Translations under genes and position numbers: made by a program
Shown here: positions 45,338 through 53,774 of the stretch, one piece after another
Numbering within the stretch: position 1 is the first letter of the stretch
Layout: each line of letters starts with the position of its first letter
Notes under the pieces: generated by a model
Told to the model about the DNA's origin: nothing
Seen by the model: only the letters and a program-made list of their open reading frames with translations
Databases searched by the model: none
Source: Blochmannia endosymbiont of Camponotus sp.
GTDB taxonomy: Bacteria > Pseudomonadota > Gammaproteobacteria > Enterobacterales > Enterobacteriaceae
Assembly: GCF_023586085.1 (NCBI RefSeq)
Contig: NZ_CP097757.1
Span: 186,001 to 250,000 of the forward strand
Length of the DNA stretch: 64,000 nt
Direction: 5' to 3'

Positions 45338-46849
45338 TTATTTTTTATATGGATGTGATTTATTAATCAAATATTGTGATAAAAGCGCTACGGGCCGGCC
45401 CGTAGCGCTTTTATCATGACAATTAGATATCCATGCTGTTCCAGCAATATCTAAATGTGCCCAACTATATTTATACGCAAATTTTTGAAGAAAACAACCA
45501 GCTGTAATAGCCCCTCCAGATTTACCTCCAACATTTGTCATATCTGCGCATGTAGATTTCAATTGTTTTTGGAATACATCATTTAGCGGTAATCTCCAAA
45601 CGTAATCTCTAGATTGTTTTGAAGCTATAATTAAATCATTGATTAAATCTTCATTATTAGACATTAAACCGCTAAAATGATGCCCTAATGCAACGACACA
45701 AGCTCCGGTTAATGTGGCTATATCAATTACAACATCAGGCTTATACCGCTCTGCATATGTCAATGCATCACATAATACTAAACGACCTTCAGCATCAGTA
45801 TTTAGTACTTCTACTGTTTGTCCTGATAAAGTAGTTAAGATATCACCTGGACGGAAGGAAGTATGATTTATCATGTTTTCACCAATAGCAAGTATCCCGA
45901 TAATATTTAGTGGTAAATTAAGTTCTATAGCTATACACATAACTGCATATACTGCAGCAGCTCCGCACATATCATATTTCATTTCATCCATTTTGTTTGA
46001 TTCTTTAATAGAAATACCACCAGAATCAAAAGTTAATCCTTTTCCTATAAATATAATAGGAGGAACGTTAGATCCTTCAGGGTGTCCCTCATATTTAATT
46101 ATAGGCATTTTAGGAGTATAACTGGATCCAAGGCTTACTGCTAAATAAGCATTCATACCTAATTTTTTCATTTCTAAAGCATCAATTATATTGATTGTGA
46201 TATTATCATAACTGGATAATTTATTCACTTGATCAATTAGATAATCAGGAGTACAAAAATTAGGAGGCATATTTCCTAAATCTTTAGCTATTTTTATTCC
46301 ATGAACGATCGATAATCCATCTTTAATAGATTGTTCGCAATATGTAAGTTCGTTTGTGTTGGGTATATGTAAAATTATTTCTTGTAGCGATTGGTTAAAT
46401 TCATTCTTATTGTTTTTAAACTTATTAAATACATATAATTCTTCTTCAACAATTTCTATTGTCTGTCTTATTTTCCAGTAATTATCATATCCTTTGATCT
46501 TTAATTCGCTTAAAAAAAACAGTATTTTAACTATGGGGATTTCTTTACATAAGAGCATTATTTTATGAATTAATTTCCTATAACAATATTCATCAAAATT
46601 ATACTTTTTACCACAACCAATTAATAAAATTTGTCTATTATATAATTGAGGAATATCATATAATAAGAGTGTTTGCTCCATTTTTCCTTGAAATGCTCCA
46701 CGCTGTAATAATGAACTGATGTATCCTCCGCTTATGTTATCAATCTTTTTTGTTGAAGGAAATAAATGCGATTCTTCAAATATACCAGTAATTATACAAC
46801 TATCAGGATATAATTCTAGATGACTATCAGTAACCCTAAATTTTATCAT
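45338..46849 (-). CDS. pepA: Leucyl aminopeptidase PepA (cytosol aminopeptidase)
   Basis: Hexameric M17 aminopeptidase with two metal ions; in E. coli also an accessory DNA-binding protein in Xer recombination and carAB control. 503 residues, exactly the E. coli length. The metal site is in GKGLTFDSGGISIKESNKMDEMKYDMCGAAAV and the signature NTDAEGRLVL. The C-terminal part (SATGRPVALLSQYL) is encoded by a 40-bp palindrome. It is 45 bases upstream of holC in the pepA-holC-valS unit. Confidence 0.97.
   Translation of the reverse strand: MIKFRVTDSHLELYPDSCIITGIFEESHLFPSTKKIDNISGGYISSLLQRGAFQGKMEQTLLLYDIPQLYNRQILLIGCGKKYNFDEYCYRKLIHKIMLLCKEIPIVKILFFLSELKIKGYDNYWKIRQTIEIVEEELYVFNKFKNNKNEFNQSLQEIILHIPNTNELTYCEQSIKDGLSIVHGIKIAKDLGNMPPNFCTPDYLIDQVNKLSSYDNITINIIDALEMKKLGMNAYLAVSLGSSYTPKMPIIKYEGHPEGSNVPPIIFIGKGLTFDSGGISIKESNKMDEMKYDMCGAAAVYAVMCIAIELNLPLNIIGILAIGENMINHTSFRPGDILTTLSGQTVEVLNTDAEGRLVLCDALTYAERYKPDVVIDIATLTGACVVALGHHFSGLMSNNEDLINDLIIASKQSRDYVWRLPLNDVFQKQLKSTCADMTNVGGKSGGAITAGCFLQKFAYKYSWAHLDIAGTAWISNCHDKSATGRPVALLSQYLINKSHPYKK
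45377..45416. repeat. 40-bp spacerless perfect palindrome inside pepA
   Basis: Twenty bases (TGATAAAAGCGCTACGGGCC, 45377-45396) are followed at once by their exact reverse complement (45397-45416). The centre GGGCCGGCCC is extremely G-C rich for this genome. The palindrome lies in frame in pepA and encodes DKSATGRPVALLS, of which ATGRPVALL is conserved in E. coli PepA. Perfect palindromes without a spacer are usually unstable in vivo because they extrude as cruciforms. Confidence 0.9.
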
Positions 46850-46895
46850 AAACTTTCCTGTATAAGGTATTCTAAATAATATGTTGAGATTAAAT

Positions 46896-46916
46896 TAATC
46901 ACAATATGTGTGATTA
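46896..46916. promoter_or_regulatory. Operator-like palindrome between pepA and lptF
   Basis: TAATCACA-ATATG-TGTGATTA, perfect 8-bp arms, in the 238-base divergent promoter region 46850-47087. The symmetry and size fit a dimeric regulator site. The half-site TGTGA recalls CRP sites, but the half-sites face the wrong way for CRP (TGTGA-N6-TCACA). Confidence 0.3.
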
Positions 46917-47087
46917 TATATCATATGTAACAATAAGGTATATTGTTTATACGATCTGAATTAATATTTTATCATTGGTAAATTTTGTTTGCGTTATAAA
47001 TAAATTAAGTATGCATTTTTTAACATCATAATTTTATTATTGGTACGATACTGATTTTGATGTAAAACAAGTTTTTTAGGTAAAATA

Positions 47088-48197
47088 ATGATATTTACGA
47101 AGTATATATTAAAAGAAATATTTAGAAATCAATTAATTATTTTAACATTATTATTTTTAGTTTGTTTTTGTCAAAAATTGATCAAAATGTTAGGACTGGT
47201 AATAGATGGCAATATTTCAATGTATTTATTTTTTCTATATCTTGGTTTAAATATACCAGAAGCAGGAAAATTACTTATTCCTTTTAGTGCATTTTTAAGC
47301 GTATTGGTGACTTTTTATCGCTTACATATTCATAATGAAATTATAGCTATGTATTCTTGTGCTGTAGGTAAATACATTATTATAAGGAGTATATTTTTAT
47401 TTAGTGGAATCATCGCAATGTTTGCGATGATTAATATAGGATGGTTATCTCCTTATTGTTCAAATTATCAAAGTAAATTATCGTATGAAATCAAAGAAAA
47501 CATTAATTTAACTGTTTTGTCAGAAAAGAAATTTCAACCATTATCTACTAAATCTTTAATTTTATTTGCAGATAGTATTCGGGGAACAAAATTAAACCAT
47601 GTTTTTTTAGTGCAAACAAATCAAAATAAAAATAATAGTATGTTTACAATTGTTACGTCAGAACAAGGTAATGTTGATCGAAATCCTGATGGTTCTCGAT
47701 TAATTATTTTAGAGAAAGGTACGTATTATGAAATTTATAATAAATGTGAATTATGTGAAGATATATTTATAACTGATTTTTCTAAGTATAGAATGTTGAT
47801 CAATAGTACGTTTAAAACATTTTTAAAAAAAAATAAGCCCATTGATCATATGTCTATATACCAATTATGGTGTTCTGTCGCTCCAGAGGCGCGTGTGGAA
47901 TTGCATTGGCGTTTAACTTTGTTAATGTCTATTTTTATTATGCCAATGATTACAACATTATTAATTATTACTATTTCATATAACTATTTATCAAATTTTT
48001 TATTAACAATTTTTTTGTATACTATTTTTTTTGTTTTGCATACTTTATTGCGTTCTCATATCATTTTAGAAAAAACAAATCCTATGGCATGGATGTGGAT
48101 TATAAATAGCATTTATTTATTAATAGCTTTATTACTTAATACATGGGATACTTCTTGTATGAAAAAATTAGTTTTAGTAGTATTTAATCGTAATTAA
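47088..48197 (+). CDS. lptF: LPS export ABC transporter permease LptF
   Basis: Inner-membrane half of the LptB2FG complex that extracts LPS from the outer leaflet of the inner membrane. 369 residues (E. coli 366). There are membrane helices at the N-terminus (YILKEIFRNQLIILTLLFLVCFCQKLIKML), a periplasmic beta-jellyroll (about 130-255), and a C-terminal helix group ending MAWMWIINSIYLLIALLLNTWDT. It is followed 17 bases later by lptG and diverges from pepA as in E. coli. Confidence 0.95.
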   Translation: MIFTKYILKEIFRNQLIILTLLFLVCFCQKLIKMLGLVIDGNISMYLFFLYLGLNIPEAGKLLIPFSAFLSVLVTFYRLHIHNEIIAMYSCAVGKYIIIRSIFLFSGIIAMFAMINIGWLSPYCSNYQSKLSYEIKENINLTVLSEKKFQPLSTKSLILFADSIRGTKLNHVFLVQTNQNKNNSMFTIVTSEQGNVDRNPDGSRLIILEKGTYYEIYNKCELCEDIFITDFSKYRMLINSTFKTFLKKNKPIDHMSIYQLWCSVAPEARVELHWRLTLLMSIFIMPMITTLLIITISYNYLSNFLLTIFLYTIFFVLHTLLRSHIILEKTNPMAWMWIINSIYLLIALLLNTWDTSCMKKLVLVVFNRN

Positions 48198-48214
48198 GTA
48201 ACAAGATAGTCTAT

Positions 48215-49288
48215 ATGTACAATATTTTAAACCATTATATTAGAAAAGTAATTATATCAAGCACAATAGTGGTTTTTTTAGTATTAATATCCTTATCTAG
48301 TATAATTAGATTAGTTGATGAACTACGTAAGATAGAAGAAGGGAATTATTCTATTTTTGAAGTTATTATTTATATTGTTTTAAGTTTACCAAAAGATTTT
48401 GAATTATTTTTCCCTATAGCTACTTTATTAGGCGGTCTTTTAGGTCTAAGTGTACTTGAAGTACATAATGAATTTATAGCGATGCAGGTTTCTGGATTTA
48501 GTAGATTACAAATTGCTTTGTCAGTTATAAAAGCTTCTGTTCCCGTATTACTGTGTAGTATAATTTCTAATGAATGGGTAGTTCCTAATAGTGAAAAAAT
48601 AATACATACATATCGTGATAAATCACAATATGACACTTGTTTGTTATCTGTAAAGTTTAAAAATTTGTGGTTTATAGATAACAATGATTTTGTTTATGTT
48701 GAGCGTGTAGTTTCATGTAGTGAGTTATTGGGAGTAAAGTTGTATAATTTCGATGAAAAAAAAAAATTAAAAAAGATATTTTATGTTAATCGAGCAGTAT
48801 TTATTAGCAAAGTATGGCATTTAATTGATGTGAATGAATTAGATATTTCTGATGAAATGTGTATTGTTAATAAAAAAATATCACATTCTGAATGGCATGC
48901 TGCATTAACTCCATATAAATTATCAATGCTGATTACTCATCCGAATGTTTTATCTATTTCTAAATTATATCATTGTACGAAATATTTTAATAAGGTTGGT
49001 CAAAGTTCAAAGTATTATCAGATGATATTTTGGAATAAGATATCATCTCCTATATCTGGATCAGCTATGACCATAATGGCATTAGCATGTACTTTTGGTC
49101 CATTATATAAAAAAAAGACAGGATTCAGATTATTTATAGGAAGTATAGTTGGATTTTTATTCTATATTTTAAATCAAATATTTGGAACATTAGGTATAAT
49201 ATATAATATTCCACCAATAGTTGGATCAATATCGCCTAGTATAATATTTTTGGTAATTAGCACAATTATCATATGGATATATTCATAA
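48215..49288 (+). CDS. lptG: LPS export ABC transporter permease LptG
   Basis: Second permease of LptB2FG. 357 residues (E. coli 360). N-terminal membrane helices (LNHYIRKVIISSTIVVFLVLISLSSIIRLVDEL), conserved LPKDFELFFPIATLLGGLLGL, periplasmic jellyroll, and C-terminal helices ending NIPPIVGSISPSIIFLVIS. Operon partner of lptF. LptA, LptB and LptC are all encoded at 53775-55638. Confidence 0.95.
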   Translation: MYNILNHYIRKVIISSTIVVFLVLISLSSIIRLVDELRKIEEGNYSIFEVIIYIVLSLPKDFELFFPIATLLGGLLGLSVLEVHNEFIAMQVSGFSRLQIALSVIKASVPVLLCSIISNEWVVPNSEKIIHTYRDKSQYDTCLLSVKFKNLWFIDNNDFVYVERVVSCSELLGVKLYNFDEKKKLKKIFYVNRAVFISKVWHLIDVNELDISDEMCIVNKKISHSEWHAALTPYKLSMLITHPNVLSISKLYHCTKYFNKVGQSSKYYQMIFWNKISSPISGSAMTIMALACTFGPLYKKKTGFRLFIGSIVGFLFYILNQIFGTLGIIYNIPPIVGSISPSIIFLVISTIIIWIYS

Positions 49289-49325
49289 ATTTATTAAATT
49301 AGGAATCTTTAAAAAGTTTTCATAT

Positions 49326-50240
49326 TTATTTTATTTTAGTTAAAAACATGTCTTTGGTAAATTCTCGTAACCATTTGTGAGCAGGGGAATGATTGTGTTT
49401 AGAATGCCATGCTTGGATGATATTTCTTTTTCCTAAGTTAAAATCAGTATGAAAATATGTTATTGGCATATTTAATTTTTGTGCAATTGTTAACACAAAT
49501 TCTGGGATTATAGCCAACGCGTCTGAATTAATGATAGCATTTACAGTAGTAATGTATTCAGGAGTAATACCAATTAGATTTCGTTCTGACCAAAAATATT
49601 TGTTATGTTCGTCAAAATTGGTTAAGTATTCATTTTTAGTTTGAATAAATTGATATTTTAATAAATTATCCATATTTTTATTTTTGGATAAAATGGGATG
49701 ATGATTTCGGCATATTAAACAACACTTAGATACATAGATAGTTCTAATGGTTATTTCAGGGTTAAGAGAACGTATTTCTCCTATATATAGGTCTATGGTA
49801 TGATTGCGCAAAAAATCATCGTCATAGTCTGAATCATTTACTAAATTAATAAATACGTTGGGAGCGCTATTTTGAATCTCTTGGAATAAGATAGTATTGA
49901 GAATAAAAAAAATAGCATGATTTGATGCGATAGTAAATGATACCGTAGTACTTTTAGGTTCAAATGCTATGTTACTATTGAATACTGATTCAATACGATT
50001 AACTAGTTCTTTAATATTTTCTTTCAGAGACATTGCTTTAGGCGTTGGAATTAATTTAGTTCCACTACGAACTAAAATTTGATCATTAAATAAAACGCGT
50101 ATTTTATTTAGAGATTTACTAATAGCTGGAGCAGTGACATTTAGTTTTTTTGCCGCTAAATTTACACTATTATCTTCTAGTAGCGCATTAAGAACTACTA
50201 GTAAATTAAAATCGAAATTGTTCATATAATAAAATTTCAT
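49326..50240 (-). CDS. LysR-type transcriptional regulator, orphan
   Basis: 304 residues with the classic layout. The N-terminal helix-turn-helix (about 8-70) has FNLLVVLNALLEDNSVNLAAKKLNVTAPAISKSLNKIR, followed by a periplasmic-binding-protein-like effector domain (about 95-300). Similarity is to the NodD/LeuO/YidZ branch, but I cannot pick an ortholog. An internal ATG at 50225 (MNNFDFNLLVVL) is an alternative start. Neighbours give no target: lptG converges and tRNA-Leu diverges. Retaining any LysR regulator in so reduced a genome is noteworthy. A 15-bp-arm palindrome lies 180 bases upstream. Confidence 0.9.
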   Translation of the reverse strand: MKFYYMNNFDFNLLVVLNALLEDNSVNLAAKKLNVTAPAISKSLNKIRVLFNDQILVRSGTKLIPTPKAMSLKENIKELVNRIESVFNSNIAFEPKSTTVSFTIASNHAIFFILNTILFQEIQNSAPNVFINLVNDSDYDDDFLRNHTIDLYIGEIRSLNPEITIRTIYVSKCCLICRNHHPILSKNKNMDNLLKYQFIQTKNEYLTNFDEHNKYFWSERNLIGITPEYITTVNAIINSDALAIIPEFVLTIAQKLNMPITYFHTDFNLGKRNIIQAWHSKHNHSPAHKWLREFTKDMFLTKIK

Positions 50241-50644
50241 ATAGTATTTATGTACCAGGTATTATAATGTATAAATATACAAGAGTAAAATATATTAATG
50301 TAATCAATTATGATATTCTTGTCGATAATAGGTATATTAAAGATAAATACGACATTTACATTTTGCATAAAATAAGAATTATAAGTGATAGACATAGTTG
50401 AGAGAAATAAAAATGTATGATATATATTACTACTACGAGTAGTAATATATATTTGATTATCGTTTCATATTGATTAAGGTATTTTTTTAAGAAATAAAAA
50501 TATGATTTTGTATGTTTAATAATTAAATGAAATAAATATGCATAAATCAATTTTTTATGTGATAAAATCATATTTTATGTACTATACGTATAGTTTGATT
50601 ATTAAATATTGATTTTAGAGAATGCTTTTAAAGTATGTTTGTTT
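50241..50644. other. Divergent spacer between the LysR gene and tRNA-Leu
   Basis: 404 AT-rich bases without a gene. They hold one prominent palindrome (50420-50452) and the promoters of both neighbours. Confidence 0.4.
50420..50452. repeat. 15-bp-arm palindrome upstream of the LysR gene and tRNA-Leu
   Basis: Perfect arms 50420-50434 and 50438-50452 with a 3-nt loop ACG; core ATTACTACT-ACG-AGTAGTAAT. It lies between divergent genes, where no terminator is needed. Possible roles are an autoregulatory operator of the LysR protein (a long dyad), or a leftover terminator of a lost gene. Confidence 0.5.
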
Positions 50645-50729
50645 GCCGAAGTGGCGAAATAGGTAGACGCAATTGACTCAAAATCAATCACTTTTTATAA
50701 GTATGCCGGTTCGATCCCGGCCTTCGGCA
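50645..50729 (+). tRNA. tRNA-Leu (anticodon CAA)
   Basis: 85-nt class II tRNA. The acceptor GCCGAAG pairs with CTTCGGC, the D arm region is TGGCGAAATAGGTAGACGC, the anticodon stem-loop is ATTGA-CTCAAAA-TCAAT giving CAA, a long variable arm (CACTTTTTATAAGTATG region) follows, and the T arm is CCGG-TTCGATC-CCGG. The discriminator A is followed by GAG, so CCA is not encoded. It resembles E. coli leuX. Confidence 0.95.
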
Positions 50730-51047
50730 GAGTTTATATAAGAAAGGTTGTTGCGACAGAAAAATCTAAAATGTCTATATATTTTAAAATTTTTTGTTTG
50801 AGATTTATAGGTATTAAGTTAAGGTGAACTAAATATATTTTATAATAGCACTGAATGAGCATAATTTATTTTTTAAATTAGCATGTTTCTATGTACTAGT
50901 TACAGTTAGAGGAATTGGGATTAATATTTGATAAGAATTCAAGTTGCAATTAAAAGTATCGGGAAATTTATTAGGAGGTGGGAAAGAAAGGTGAAGAAGT
51001 AAGAGTTGTATGAAAGTTGAATTAGATTAGGGGGTTTTTTATTAAAA
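50730..51047. other. Spacer between tRNA-Leu and the zinc cassette
   Basis: 318 bases without a gene. A purine-rich patch (GGAGGTGGGAAAGAAAGGTGAAG, about 50972-50994) resembles a strong ribosome site, but no sizeable frame follows it. The zinc cassette promoter must lie near its right end. Confidence 0.35.
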
Positions 51048-51066
51048 GATGTTATGTTATAACATC
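51048..51066. promoter_or_regulatory. Zur box upstream of the zinc ABC cassette
   Basis: GATGTTAT-GTT-ATAACATC. The core ATGTTAT-N3-ATAACAT matches the gamma-proteobacterial Zur consensus (ATGTTATANTATAACAT) in both arms and in spacing. It lies 24 bases before the start of the 46-codon ORF that precedes aztA. The cognate repressor gene zur, with all metal ligands, is at 32342-32815. The cassette is therefore predicted to be switched on when zinc is scarce. Confidence 0.85.
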
Positions 51067-51089
51067 ACTTAAATTATTAAGAGAGTTGC

Positions 51090-51230
51090 ATGTCATCATT
51101 TTATTCTAAACAACGGTTATCTATTGGAATGAGACTGTTTATTACTTCAGGATTAGTTCGTATGCTCATAGTATTAGTGATATTAATGTGTTTGTGGGCT
51201 GCTATTCTTTGGTCGTCTTTGTTACCCTAA
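51090..51230 (+). CDS. Unrecognised 46-residue membrane peptide in the Zur-controlled cassette
   Basis: ATG 51090 is preceded by AAGAGAG. The product starts MSSFYSKQRLSIGMRLFI and contains one hydrophobic helix (about residues 22-44, VRMLIVLVILMCLWAAILWSSLL) behind a short basic, cytosol-type N-terminus. It ends 18 bases before aztA, so it should be co-transcribed and co-regulated by Zur. I do not recognise the family. A role as a small accessory subunit or stabiliser of the permease is a guess from position. Codon use and the clean frame favour a real gene. Confidence 0.6.
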   Translation: MSSFYSKQRLSIGMRLFITSGLVRMLIVLVILMCLWAAILWSSLLP

Positions 51231-51248
51231 TAATACAAGGTTAAATCC

Positions 51249-51893
51249 ATGATGACATTATATAATGTAATAGCAGGTTATTATGGTCGTAATGTTAGTC
51301 CATCCGTGAGCGGTCGTATTAAGTATGGCAGTATGATTGCAATTGTAGGACCTAATGGAATAGGAAAATCTACTTTATTAAAAACATTAGCTGGATTATT
51401 ACCCCCGATATCTGGTACATTAAAATTTGGAAAAAGAGGTAAACCTCGTGTAAGTTATTTACCTCAGGATAAAACTATAGACTATCATTTTCCATTAACT
51501 GTTTTTGATGTAGTATCTATGGGTTGTTGGCCTAGAATAAATTTGTTAAAAAGACTAAATCAACGTCAAAAAATTGTGATTTGTCGTTCTTTAGAACAAG
51601 TAAATTTATTGGATTTATTAAATCAATATATAGAAAATTTATCAGGTGGACAGATTAGACGCATGCTGTTTGCTAGAATATTAACGCAGGAAGCATCGTT
51701 AATTTTACTTGATGAGCCGTTTCAGGGTGTTGATGCAAATACTTGTAAAATAATGATACATTCCGTAAATCTGCTTTGTAGGAGAGGATGTACTGTAATT
51801 GCTGCATTGCATAATGACGAATTAGTAACTGAATATTTTCCTAATATATTATCATTAACTCATTCTTGTAGCATTTGGAATCCTTCTGTATAA
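51249..51893 (+). CDS. Zinc/metal ABC transporter ATP-binding protein (AztA-like)
   Basis: ATPase of a metal-type ABC importer. 214 residues, short for the family. Walker A GPNGIGKST 34-42, Q-loop in YLPQD, signature LSGGQ 131-135, Walker B LILLDEP 151-157, and the H-loop histidine in AALHNDE. It pairs with the permease at 51976. The Zur box upstream and resemblance to the AztA/ZnuC/SitB group indicate zinc. Start ATG 51249, with AAGG 8 bases upstream. Confidence 0.9.
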   Translation: MMTLYNVIAGYYGRNVSPSVSGRIKYGSMIAIVGPNGIGKSTLLKTLAGLLPPISGTLKFGKRGKPRVSYLPQDKTIDYHFPLTVFDVVSMGCWPRINLLKRLNQRQKIVICRSLEQVNLLDLLNQYIENLSGGQIRRMLFARILTQEASLILLDEPFQGVDANTCKIMIHSVNLLCRRGCTVIAALHNDELVTEYFPNILSLTHSCSIWNPSV

Positions 51894-51975
51894 ATGTGAT
51901 AATTTAATTTTATGTAATTTCATATATTTTATACATGAAATTATTGATATATATTATGTTTATTTTGGTAAAAAT

Positions 51976-52836
51976 ATGGTTATTCATATGTTGTTTGATC
52001 CTTTTATTAATTGTGGTTATATGCGTAGAGCTATAGTTGCATGTTGTATATTATCTATTAGTATGACGCCAATTGGCAATTTCTTAATGTTAAAACGTAT
52101 GAGTCTAGTGGGAGATGTATTGTCTCATGCCATATTACCAGGAGTAGCTATAGGATATTTTTTTTCAGGTATGTCATTTGTTATGATGAGTATAGGAGGA
52201 TTTATTTCTGGTTTAGTTGTTGCAATATTATCCAATTGGATTAGTGAAAAAACATTGTTGCAAAAAGATGCTAGTTTTTCTGGATTTTATCTTGGATCTT
52301 TAGCATTTGGAGTTATATTAATGTCATTACATGGTCCTAATATAGATTTATTAGATTTATTGTTTGGATCTGTTTTATCTGTAAATTTATTGCATTTAGA
52401 ATGTATTGGAGTAATTGGAACAATAACTTTGCTTATTGTTGCCTTACTTTATAGAGCTTTGATTATTGAAACGTTTGATCCAGATTTTTTAAGAGGAAAT
52501 GGTGTTAAGGCGTCTAAATTTATTCAAATAGTTTTTTTATCAATAGTTATGTTGAATTTAATAGCAAGCTTTCAAGTGACAGGCACTTTAATGTCTGTTG
52601 GGTTAATGATGTTACCTGGGTTATCAGCTCGGTATTGGGTTAAGAGTTTAATGAATATGCTTTTGTTGTCAGTATTAATTGCTTTATTGTGTTCATGGAT
52701 AGGATTGCTTGGAGCATTTTATATGCTTTTTCCAGCAGGTCCTGCTATCGTAGCATGTGGTAGTGTGGTATTTTTAGTTTCAGTATTTTTTGGAAGAAAT
52801 AAAGGTATTTTATTTTTTATGTATTATAAAAAATAA
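51976..52836 (+). CDS. Zinc/metal ABC transporter permease (AztB-like, ABC-3 family)
   Basis: 286 residues with about eight membrane helices. Hallmarks of the ABC-3 metal permeases are present: LKRMSLVGDVLSHAILPGVAIGY near the N-terminus (the coupling and His motif), DLLFGSVLSV mid-protein, and GTLMSVGLMMLPGLSARYW. The pattern fits AztB better than E. coli ZnuB. An alternative start is ATG 51988. No gene for the periplasmic zinc-binding protein follows. Confidence 0.9.
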   Translation: MVIHMLFDPFINCGYMRRAIVACCILSISMTPIGNFLMLKRMSLVGDVLSHAILPGVAIGYFFSGMSFVMMSIGGFISGLVVAILSNWISEKTLLQKDASFSGFYLGSLAFGVILMSLHGPNIDLLDLLFGSVLSVNLLHLECIGVIGTITLLIVALLYRALIIETFDPDFLRGNGVKASKFIQIVFLSIVMLNLIASFQVTGTLMSVGLMMLPGLSARYWVKSLMNMLLLSVLIALLCSWIGLLGAFYMLFPAGPAIVACGSVVFLVSVFFGRNKGILFFMYYKK

Positions 52837-53774
52837 AATTTTTTTGCATTACTTATTTAATTAATCATTTATTATGTTAAGAAGAAATTAAGTGTGTTTG
52901 TTTAAAACACTATTTTTTGTAAACATGAACATATAGTAATTGAATATTTATATGATTAATTTTAATTTTTTATATGAAATTATATTTAGCAATATTGCTT
53001 GTATCTACTTGCATGTAGAAATATTAAGTTTTAATAGTATTAAAAATTTCTATTATTAATTTTTTTAGTATTACTAATAAAATTAGGTATAATTTTCATT
53101 TAAATTAGATATCTTTGACTGCAATTAGAAACTAATAAATAATGATTTTGATAGTCATTATTATTGTTGTTGTTTTTAGCAGATAAAAATGTGATACTGT
53201 ATGATTTATAATATATATCAACAAAAATTAATGTATCTATAACATTTGTTATGATATCAATAACAATGGTATTTTTCAGTTAAGCTTATATTATAAAAAA
53301 TAAGGAAATTAAAAAATTGAATTTTTTGAAAAAGATGTAGAATAGTAATCTTAAGTGGGAAAAAATAAATCCTTCGTGCTTTTAGGAAAAAAATATATGA
53401 CATCCCATATATGTTACTTTTTGGTCCTTTATAAGGAGCAGTATTATTTAATGTCATGTTATATGAAATATGACTGTAAGTAATAATCACTTCAAACTGG
53501 TGTTTATGTTTACTAGATACTATAATTGCAATTTACTATCATACGGTTGCCTAAAATTATTCTCGTTACTTAATGAGATTTTGTGTTTTATAAGATAGCA
53601 CATAAAATATACGTAATTTTATAATTAAACTATGTTCATAAACTAATATTTATTTTGATTTAAATTGTTTATTTCGGTAGCATAGATTAGCTTTAATAGT
53701 ATTTAGTATGTGCTGTAATTATTAGAAATTATTAATTTTTAGTTTGTGCGCGTCAATCATGGTTTATGGTAAAA
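52837..53774. other. 938-base gene desert after the zinc permease gene
   Basis: A very AT-rich stretch between the 3' ends of the zinc cassette and lptB. I searched for a zinc-binding lipoprotein or its remnant and for rpoN (downstream of lptB in E. coli) and saw neither. A 77-codon leftward frame near 53257-53490 has no protein-like features. Confidence 0.45.

Noticed and set aside
50356..50571. 71-codon leftward frame upstream of the LysR gene
   Set aside because: It spans the perfect palindrome and has the Ile/Leu/Tyr bias of translated spacer DNA. No homology seen.
53257..53490. 77-codon leftward frame in the desert after the zinc permease gene
   Set aside because: Composition dominated by Phe, Ile, Lys and Tyr with no recognisable motif, and no ribosome site or operon partner.
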